Below, in pieces: positions 1 to 5,135 of a DNA stretch of 8,237 nucleotides (its first letter is position 1; each line of letters begins with the position of its first letter). The notes under the pieces were generated by a model. It did no database searches. It saw nothing but the letters and a program-made list of their open reading frames with translations, and had not been told where the DNA came from. Made by a program: the position numbers and the translations under genes. The DNA lies in contig CAZTFU010000046.1 in NCBI GenBank assembly GCA_964612925.1, positions 1-8,237 on the forward strand. The letters are read 5' to 3'. Source of the DNA: Phil1 sp964612925 (GTDB lineage Bacteria; Bacillota; Clostridia; Christensenellales; CAG-138).

Positions 1-247
1 CCCCTCCTTATCCCGCTATGCGCGGGGCAAACGAGGTAAGATTGATTTAGCTAAACTGAGTTTGTACGGCAATTTGTTCCTACTGTATGGCATAATTGAG
101 TTTCGCCCGCACAGCGGCTCCGCCGCAGTTTCTTTTGCAGGGAGGCAAACTGACCGAATGAGCCTCCGTCCTTGTTTCCCCCTAAAGGGCATCCCTTTGG
201 CGTGCCGAGTACCTTTTCTGCCGTATCGCAAACGCATTTTTGACATG
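1..247. other. Gene-free region with several short hairpins
   Basis: I see no convincing gene here. The stretch is rich in short inverted repeats: 12-16 with 22-26 (loop of 5), 114-118 with 122-126 (loop of 3), 141-146 with 162-167 (loop of 15), and 182-189 with 193-200 (loop of 3, one G-U pair when read as plus-strand RNA). This density of small stems suggests a structured RNA, or an intergenic repeat of the kind found dispersed in clostridial genomes, but I do not recognise a named family. Open frames crossing it run through the terminator at 248-279 and have no ribosome-binding site, so I do not call them genes. The neighbouring gene on the left lies outside the window. Confidence 0.5.
63..98. 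repeat. Imperfect direct repeat, two copies, 21-base period
   Basis: A unit beginning TGTACGGCAATTTG near 63 recurs as TGTATGGCATAATTG near 84, followed in both cases by T-rich sequence. There are only two diverged copies, so this may be chance or the remnant of a duplicated element. It has no known function. Confidence 0.3.
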
Positions 248-279
248 AAAAAAGGTCGCGTGAGCATTTTCACACGACC
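248..279 (-). terminator. Intrinsic terminator of the alaS operon
   Basis: Read on the minus strand, a 9-base stem (arms 279-271 and 262-254, loop of 8) is followed at once by six U residues (253-248). One position pairs as G-U in the minus-strand RNA but would be a C-A mismatch in the plus-strand RNA, so the hairpin is built for leftward transcription. It lies 18 bases after the stop codon of the DUF695/RraB-like gene and should end the alaS transcript. On the plus strand only a broken T run follows, so two-way function is doubtful. Confidence 0.85.
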
Positions 280-296
280 CTTGCTTTTGTATGCGA

Positions 297-1055
297 TTAT
301 ATTGCGTTCAGCGGCCCGTCCGCATTTACTATGGGGGCGCTCCATTCGCCAAGCTCGCCGCCAAAGCGTTCGGCAATGGTTATTATTTGCGTGGTAAGCG
401 CGTCCATCTCCCGCTTCTTTAATGAGGACAGCTTCACCATATTCGCACCGTAGGCAAGCTCCCTTTCGGGAGAATATGCGGGTGAAGCATAGGCAAAGCC
501 CGCCGCCCTTGCCCGCTCCGCAAAGTTCAGCATTATGCTTTCCGTGGGGAAATACACGGTGAACGTTACCCGCCTAAGTGCCGCGGTGCGGTCGCCATGC
601 TTGCGCATAAGCTCAATATGCTTGCGATTCTGTTCCGTTTGAAGCTTTGCCGCGTTTGGGTAAAGCAGCGTTTTGTATGTAAGCCAGTCACTTTCGTCCG
701 CAACGCCCGCGGTGCAGTCCACAATGAGCGCCTTTTTCACAATTGCCTTGGCACGGGCAAATTCTTCTGCATCATGTATATAGAAATAATACTGTATCTG
801 AGCATCTATCTCTATATAGCCTACATAAAGGGCATTAAGCTTTTTTATTACAGAGCCCTTTATCCCGTCGGCAATGCCGCGCTCCAATGTATTGAGCTCG
901 GTATGCTTTTCGCTTTTGCTTCGGCAGTTCACATAAAGCAACAGTTCCCTTGCGTGCATATCGGCATTGTCAAGTGCCATATCCACGCCGAAATATGCCG
1001 TTGTTCCATCAAGCGGCCATTCGTATTCAAACCATTGGGCGGCGTTGTTAAGCAT
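297..1055 (-). CDS. DUF695 / RraB-like domain protein
   Basis: The 252-residue protein is predicted to be soluble, with no signal peptide or membrane segment. Residues about 5-125 resemble the DUF695 domain: an early W-x-x-Y-x-W-P-x-x-G pattern, a central YVGY element and an aromatic YYFY strand. Residues about 128-238 resemble the fold of RraB, the ribonuclease E inhibitor: DWLTYKTLLYPN, then a gap, then RRVTFTVYFPTE and a helix ending in AGFAYASP. This two-domain order is known in bacterial proteins whose function has not been established. Clostridia often lack a classical RNase E, so inhibition of that enzyme should not be assumed. The start is the ATG three bases after the alaS stop. A weak AGGATAAAGG lies about 20 bases upstream, so translation probably depends on coupling to alaS. 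The shared operon suggests co-expression with the synthetase but does not define a role. I am fairly sure of the domains and have no basis for the function. Confidence 0.75.
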   Translation of the reverse strand: MLNNAAQWFEYEWPLDGTTAYFGVDMALDNADMHARELLLYVNCRSKSEKHTELNTLERGIADGIKGSVIKKLNALYVGYIEIDAQIQYYFYIHDAEEFARAKAIVKKALIVDCTAGVADESDWLTYKTLLYPNAAKLQTEQNRKHIELMRKHGDRTAALRRVTFTVYFPTESIMLNFAERARAAGFAYASPAYSPERELAYGANMVKLSSLKKREMDALTTQIITIAERFGGELGEWSAPIVNADGPLNAI

Positions 1056-1058
1056 GCT

Positions 1059-2843
1059 TTATTGCAGTACGGCCTTTATCCTGCGCACGCCTGCGCTTGA
1101 GGCCTCCTCCTTCTTTATTTTGAATGTGCCAAGCTCGCCCGTGCGGCTTGCATGGGGGCCGCCGCAGATTTCCTTTGAAAATTCGCCCATGGTGTAAACC
1201 TTTACCTTTTCGCCGTACTTATCACCGAAAAGACCTATTGCACCCTGTGCGCGCGCCTCGTCAACGCTCATTTCTTCGCACGTTATTTCGGCATCGGCCT
1301 GTATGGCCTCGTTCACAAGGCGTTCAACCTCCTTTACCTCATCGGGGGTCATCTTGCGTTCAAAGCTGAAATCGAACCTCAGCCTTTCGGTGGTTATGTT
1401 GCTGCCCTTTTGCGCAACGCCGTCACCGAGTACCTTTCTCAATGCGGCCTGCAACAGGTGCGTTGCGGTGTGAAGACGAGCCGTGACCTCATTAGCCTCC
1501 GCAAGGCCGCCCTTAAAGCGCTGTTCCGCGCCCTGCTTGCTCTTGTTCTGGTGTTCCTCAAATGCCGCTTCAAAGCCCGCGCGGTCAACGCTTAGGCCGT
1601 TTTCACGCGCCATTTCTTCGGTAAACTCAATGGGGAAACCGAATGTATCGTAAAGGTGGAACGCGGTAACGCCGTCAATCTTGCCGTCGGCAAAGCTGCC
1701 TTTTATTCTGTCAAATTCCTTCATGCCCTTTTTAAGGGTGTGCTGGAAACGTGCTTCTTCCTTGGCAAGTTCGCTTGTTATCTTTTCGGCGTTTTCTTTA
1801 AGTTCGGGATACACATGGCAATACCTGTCTATAACGGCCTCAGCCACCTTGGAAAGGCTGTTTTCCGCAATGCCGAGCTGCATCGCAAAACGAATGGCGC
1901 GGCGGATAAGCCTGCGCAGTATATAGCCCTGATCCACGTTTGACGGGGTTACGCCGCGCGGATCGCCCAATATGAAGGTTGCGCTCCTTATATGGTCGGC
2001 AATTATGCGGAATGCCTTCACGGTTTCTTCGCTGTCCTTATAACCCTTGCCGCTAAGTTCGGCTATGCGTTCGATTATCGGGGCAAAGCCGTCGGTATCA
2101 TATACGCTTTCCGCACCCTGAAGCGTGGCTATCGTGCGGTCAAGACCCATGCCCGTGTCAACATTGCGCTTTGCAAGGGGAGTCACGTTGCCGTTTGCAT
2201 CCTTATAATACTGCATGAAAACGTTGTTCCATATTTCAAGATACTTGCCGCAGTCGCACGCGGGACTGCATTCGGGGCAGCACTTGGGCTTGCCCGTATC
2301 AAAGAATATTTCCGTATCGGGACCGCAGGGGCCGCTGTTGCCGGGTATCCACCAGTTGTTCTTTGCGCCAAGGTAGAATATATGGCTTGGGTCTACGCCC
2401 ATCTCAACCCAACGGTCGTAGGATTCCGTATCGCGTGGGGCGTTTTCGTCGCCCGCAAAGCAGGTGAAATACAGCCTGTCCTTATCTATGCCGAGCCATT
2501 CTTCGCCCGTGAGCAGTTCATAGCTCCATTGTATGGATTCATGCTTAAAGTAATCGCCAAGGCTCCAGTTGCCCAGCATTTCGAAAAACGTGCAGTGGCT
2601 TGCATCGCCCACCTCGTCAATGTCGCCCGTGCGCAGGCACTTTTGCACGTCCGTAAGCCGTGTTCCCGCGGGATGCTCCTGCCCCATAAGGTACGGCACT
2701 AGCGGGTGCATGCCCGCCGTTGTAAAAAGCACGGAAGGGTCGTTTTCGGGTATCAAAGAGGCGGACGAGATGACCTTGTGTCCGCGCTGCTCAAAAAACT
2801 TCAAATAAAGCGACCTGAGCTGATCGGAAGTAAGATTCTTCAT
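1059..2843 (-). CDS. alaS: Alanyl-tRNA synthetase, short form lacking C-Ala
   Basis: This cytoplasmic class II synthetase attaches alanine to tRNA-Ala. Residues 1-240 form the catalytic core, with TTAGMHPLVPYLMG, the motif-2 region FFEMLGNWSLGDYFK (about 86-100) and GMGLDR (231-236, motif 3). A cysteine-rich stretch at about 188-198 (C188, C189, C192, C196, C198) precedes YLEIWNNVFMQYY. Residues about 270-445 are the tRNA-recognition part. The editing domain holds the zinc ligands H458 and H462 (HTATH) and C560 and H564 (CGGPH, where CGGTH is commoner). The protein ends at 594, right after AGVRRIKAVLQ, whereas ordinary bacterial AlaRS has about 870-880 residues with a coiled coil and C-Ala domain. 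No C-Ala-like remnant follows, and the next gene starts three bases later, so this looks like a settled short form rather than a fresh truncation. The ATG at 2843 has AAGGAG nine bases upstream. A paralogous full-length AlaRS elsewhere in the genome cannot be excluded. Confidence 0.95.
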   Translation of the reverse strand: MKNLTSDQLRSLYLKFFEQRGHKVISSASLIPENDPSVLFTTAGMHPLVPYLMGQEHPAGTRLTDVQKCLRTGDIDEVGDASHCTFFEMLGNWSLGDYFKHESIQWSYELLTGEEWLGIDKDRLYFTCFAGDENAPRDTESYDRWVEMGVDPSHIFYLGAKNNWWIPGNSGPCGPDTEIFFDTGKPKCCPECSPACDCGKYLEIWNNVFMQYYKDANGNVTPLAKRNVDTGMGLDRTIATLQGAESVYDTDGFAPIIERIAELSGKGYKDSEETVKAFRIIADHIRSATFILGDPRGVTPSNVDQGYILRRLIRRAIRFAMQLGIAENSLSKVAEAVIDRYCHVYPELKENAEKITSELAKEEARFQHTLKKGMKEFDRIKGSFADGKIDGVTAFHLYDTFGFPIEFTEEMARENGLSVDRAGFEAAFEEHQNKSKQGAEQRFKGGLAEANEVTARLHTATHLLQAALRKVLGDGVAQKGSNITTERLRFDFSFERKMTPDEVKEVERLVNEAIQADAEITCEEMSVDEARAQGAIGLFGDKYGEKVKVYTMGEFSKEICGGPHASRTGELGTFKIKKEEASSAGVRRIKAVLQ

Positions 2844-2852
2844 ATGTAATAT

Positions 2853-2858
2853 CTCCTT
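2853..2858 (-). promoter_or_regulatory. Ribosome-binding site of alaS
   Basis: AAGGAG on the minus strand is nine bases before the ATG at 2843. The match and spacing fix the alaS start with confidence. Confidence 0.9.
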
Positions 2859-2872
2859 AATTGTTTACAATT
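2859..2872. promoter_or_regulatory. 14-base palindrome in the alaS leader
   Basis: AATTGTAAACAATT on the minus strand is a perfect inverted repeat with a 2-base centre. It lies between the predicted transcription start near 2881 and the ribosome-binding site, which it touches. It could be a repressor operator, or a weak RNA hairpin (5-base stem, UAAA loop) affecting ribosome access. It is A/T-rich and short, so chance is possible. Confidence 0.4.
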
Positions 2873-2887
2873 TTGCACCAATAACAA

Positions 2888-2917
2888 ATTATATCCCACC
2901 TACAGCCGCCTTGTCAA
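2888..2917 (-). promoter_or_regulatory. SigA-type promoter of the alaS operon
   Basis: On the minus strand, TTGACA (2917-2912) and TATAAT (2893-2888) both match consensus exactly, with an 18-base spacer. Transcription should start near 2881, giving a leader of about 38 bases. That is far too short for a T-box riboswitch, so alaS is not under tRNA-sensing leader control from this promoter. Confidence 0.9.
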
Positions 2918-2939
2918 CGAAGCGCGGCGGCGGTATAAT
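2911..2939 (+). promoter_or_regulatory. SigA-type promoter of the anchored binding protein gene
   Basis: TTGTCA (2911-2916, five of six consensus bases) and TATAAT (2934-2939) are separated by 17 bases. The expected start of transcription, 6-7 bases after the -10 box, falls at 2945-2947, on the ATG itself at 2946. The -35 hexamer shares five bases with the opposing alaS -35 at 2912-2917. Confidence 0.8.
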
Positions 2940-2945
2940 CATAAT

Positions 2946-3827
2946 ATGAAGATACGCTCGCTTTTCGGCGGCAGGGGTCGCCGTACAAGAAAAAAACATG
3001 CTCGCCGCATTATCCCGATAAAGGGTGAACAGGGCAAAAAACTGCGCCGCGCACTTATCATAGCGGGGGCGGCGGTTGCCGTGCTGCTCCTTTTGCTACT
3101 GTTCAGGCCCGAGGAAGTGCTTATGAACAGCACGGAAATCGCTCAGGTGCAGAATAACGGTGCGCTGAAAGTGGGCCTTAGAAACGATGTGCCGCTATTG
3201 GCCGAAAACGGCGAGGGGCTTGAGTGGGATATAGCTCGTGCGCTTGCCGAATACATACTGTCACACTCGGATGAATATACGGGCGATGCGGACGCACTTG
3301 AATTCGTTGAAGTTACAAGCATGAGCGTTGGCGCAAAGCTGAAGGACGGCAGTATAGATGCCGCGATATGCCTTATGCCAAAGGATGCAAACTCCGCCTA
3401 TGCCTATTCGCGTTCCTATTATGACGATAAGTGCTATATACTGGTCAAGGCGGGTCATGAGCAGGACGATTTGAGCACGCTCAATGTCGGGTGCATACAG
3501 TCCGCAAGCAGTTCAAGCTTGTATGTTCCGAGCGGCGCGACAAGAAATCTGCTTTTCAGCTATTATGCAGAGCGTGAGGAGCAGGGCTACAGCACAGACA
3601 ATATAACGGGCTATGCTTCCTATGAGGATTTATTTGGAGCACTTGAAAAGGGCAGCGTTGATGCCATTGCCATAAACGAACTTATGCTGACAAAATACGG
3701 CGAAGATTATGATTATACTTTCCATACGGCGGATATAGGCACACTGCACTATGCCGTGGCTACGCTTGCGGCGAACAGTGCTATAGCTTCCGTTGCGGAT
3801 ATGCTGCTTGCCGAAATGGGGTATTAG
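2946..3827 (+). CDS. Membrane-anchored family-3 solute-binding-like protein
   Basis: The 293-residue protein starts with a very basic cytoplasmic tail (about 15 Lys/Arg in residues 1-35), followed by one hydrophobic segment at about 36-53 (IIAGAAVAVLLLLLLF). There is no lipobox or clear signal-peptidase site, so it is probably an uncleaved signal anchor with the rest outside the cell. Residues about 73-293 follow the family-3 periplasmic binding protein pattern: GALKVGLRNDVPLL, GLEWDIARALAEYI, KLKDGSIDAAICLMP, YSRSYYDDKCYILV, LSTLNVGCIQS and ALEKGSVDAIAINELM. The Arg that normally holds the ligand carboxylate appears as N149, and the second-lobe Asp that holds the amino group appears as N244, by my alignment by eye. 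No permease or ATPase of the amino-acid type is adjacent, so it may be a sensor or a partner of a distant transporter. The start has no ribosome-binding site; the next in-frame ATG (residue 60) would lose the anchor. The fold is fairly sure; the ligand is unknown. Confidence 0.8.
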   Translation: MKIRSLFGGRGRRTRKKHARRIIPIKGEQGKKLRRALIIAGAAVAVLLLLLLFRPEEVLMNSTEIAQVQNNGALKVGLRNDVPLLAENGEGLEWDIARALAEYILSHSDEYTGDADALEFVEVTSMSVGAKLKDGSIDAAICLMPKDANSAYAYSRSYYDDKCYILVKAGHEQDDLSTLNVGCIQSASSSSLYVPSGATRNLLFSYYAEREEQGYSTDNITGYASYEDLFGALEKGSVDAIAINELMLTKYGEDYDYTFHTADIGTLHYAVATLAANSAIASVADMLLAEMGY

Positions 3828-3889
3828 AGCGCAGAGGGGCTGTTAAGATTCTTTATATAAATGCCATGCGCATATATATCAACAAAAGC

Positions 3890-3917
3890 GATAATATTCA
3901 AAGAACATTGTATTATC
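3890..3917. promoter_or_regulatory. Dyad repeat upstream of the importer promoter
   Basis: GATAATA (3890-3896) and TATTATC (3911-3917) are perfect inverted repeats separated by 14 bases, about 20 bases upstream of the -35 box at 3938. Spacing and symmetry fit a dimeric regulator. The half-sites resemble parts of Fur-family boxes (GATAAT/ATTATC), but their spacing does not match the standard compact 19-base box. The intergenic stretch 3828-4004 otherwise holds an 8-base palindrome at 3866-3873 and A/T-rich sequence. I see no clear terminator for the preceding gene. Confidence 0.35.
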
Positions 3918-3937
3918 AAATAGTACCCCGAAACGGC

Positions 3938-3966
3938 TTGAAAACACAAAATCGGAATGATACACT
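3938..3966 (+). promoter_or_regulatory. Probable SigA-type promoter of the importer operon
   Basis: TTGAAA (3938-3943, five of six) and TACACT (3961-3966, four of six) are separated by 17 bases. Transcription would start near 3973, leaving a leader of about 32 bases before the ATG at 4005. The -10 box is weaker than in the alaS region, so an activator or alternative start is possible. Confidence 0.6.
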
Positions 3967-3990
3967 ACACCTCGCTTGTAAAAACAGCGA

Positions 3991-3997
3991 AAGGAAG
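3991..3997 (+). promoter_or_regulatory. Ribosome-binding site fixing the binding-protein start
   Basis: AAGGAAG lies seven bases before the ATG at 4005. It selects 4005 over an in-frame ATG at 3957, which lacks such a site and lies upstream of the predicted -10 box. Confidence 0.8.
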
Positions 3998-4004
3998 AAT
4001 TGAC

Positions 4005-5135
4005 ATGAAAAAGTATTTATCAGTACTGCTTGTGGTGCTCATGGTGCTTGCCATGGTCGCAGGTTGTGCCGACAACACTAATGTTGAGCCGAGTGGAGAT
4101 CCTACCGCGGCTCCCGAAGTATCCAACGTACCCGAAGCGGAAGTTACCGCCGCACCCGCGGAAGGCGACCCCGAACCCACCGTTCCCGAACTTTCAGGCA
4201 CTATGAAGGTCGTTGCCACAAGCGAAAGCTATGCTGAGCTTTTTGACGTATTCACCGAAGATACCGGCGTTAAGGTAGAACTGCTGAGCATGTCCTCAGG
4301 TGAAGTGCTTTCCAAGCTCCGTGCCGAGGGCGGCACCCCTTCCGCAGACCTTTGGTTTGGCGGCGGAATCGATGCCTTCATGGGCGCAAAGGATGACGGT
4401 CTGCTTGAACAGGTCAACTTTGCCGCCGCAGATGAGCTCAACCCCACCTATAAGGACGAGGAAAACTACTACTTTGCAAAGGGCCTGACCATTGTCGGTT
4501 TCCTTGTGAATGATGGTCTGCTGACCGAAAAGAACCTCACCGCTCCCACCTCTTGGGAAGATCTGCTCAACGAGGAGTATGCGGGCGAAATCGTAATGTC
4601 CAACCCCGCCATTTCCGGCACCAACTACGGCGTTGTCAACGCAATGCTCCAGACAAAGGGCGAAGAAGCAGGTTGGGAATACTTCAACAAGCTTAACGAG
4701 AACATCGCCTTCTACGGCCGCCGCGGTTCCGACCCGAAGAACAAGGTCATCGCGGGTGAATTTGCAATCGGTATCACCTATCTTGACGGCACCATAGATG
4801 CACTTGTTGACGAATACGACGTTTCCATAGTATACCCCACCGACGGTATCCCCTACATTCCCGAGGGCGTTGCGGTATTCAAGAACTCCGAAAACGTTGA
4901 GGCCGCCAAGTACTTTGTTGAATGGCTGTTCTCAAGCGACGAGCATCTCCAACTCCTTGCCAAGATAGACCAGAAGAACAGTGTTAAGGTCATCAAGCCC
5001 AACCTTGAAGGCGTTGAGCTCGGTTATGACATGGCCATGCTTATGGAAGAGGATATCTCCCTCTTCGGCGCACAGCGCGAGGGCATACTGGCTCAGTTTG
5101 AGACTTTGATGGGTGACAAGGCCGTTGCCGAATAA
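4005..5135 (+). CDS. Lipoprotein solute-binding protein of ABC importer
   Basis: This is the extracellular receptor of the importer encoded downstream. Residues 1-21 form a lipoprotein signal (MKKYL, a hydrophobic core, then lipobox VAGC with C21), so the mature protein is lipid-anchored. Residues 22-64 are a flexible Pro/Glu/Ala/Thr-rich spacer. From about 65 the protein follows the iron/phosphonate/sugar-phosphate binding-protein group (AfuA/FbpA-like): TMKVVATSESYAELFDVF, ADLWFGGGIDAF (114-125), SNPAISGTNYG (199-209) and VIAGEFAIGITY (ending at Y259). The region after GITY lacks the adjacent Tyr pair that binds ferric iron in classical FbpA, so I do not call it an iron receptor. Its Ile codons are mainly ATC, unlike the ATA-rich neighbours, which suggests high expression. 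The substrate is open: a phosphate ester, phosphonate, polyamine or chelated metal are all possible. Confidence 0.88.
   Translation: MKKYLSVLLVVLMVLAMVAGCADNTNVEPSGDPTAAPEVSNVPEAEVTAAPAEGDPEPTVPELSGTMKVVATSESYAELFDVFTEDTGVKVELLSMSSGEVLSKLRAEGGTPSADLWFGGGIDAFMGAKDDGLLEQVNFAAADELNPTYKDEENYYFAKGLTIVGFLVNDGLLTEKNLTAPTSWEDLLNEEYAGEIVMSNPAISGTNYGVVNAMLQTKGEEAGWEYFNKLNENIAFYGRRGSDPKNKVIAGEFAIGITYLDGTIDALVDEYDVSIVYPTDGIPYIPEGVAVFKNSENVEAAKYFVEWLFSSDEHLQLLAKIDQKNSVKVIKPNLEGVELGYDMAMLMEEDISLFGAQREGILAQFETLMGDKAVAE

Noticed and set aside
63..98. Start of a CRISPR or tandem-repeat array
   Set aside because: There are only two diverged copies, no spacers of regular length and no cas genes in the window.
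16..345. Open frame of 109 codons on the minus strand
   Set aside because: It runs through the alaS-operon terminator and overlaps the end of the DUF695/RraB-like gene in another frame. It has no ribosome site and no recognisable domain.
62..397. Open frame of 111 codons on the plus strand
   Set aside because: It crosses the terminator hairpin and runs antisense into the DUF695/RraB-like gene, with no family resemblance or start signal.
1992..2702. Long open frame of 236 codons antisense to alaS
   Set aside because: alaS here is a clear, motif-complete synthetase. The opposite frame is open because of its codon bias and shows no domain or ribosome site.
2844..2887. T-box riboswitch for alaS
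   Set aside because: The leader from the predicted start is only about 38 bases and has no T-box sequence or antiterminator stem.
3957..4004. Upstream ATG at 3957 as start of the receptor
   Set aside because: It lies before the predicted -10 box, lacks a ribosome site and would place 16 residues ahead of a complete lipoprotein signal peptide that starts at 4005.
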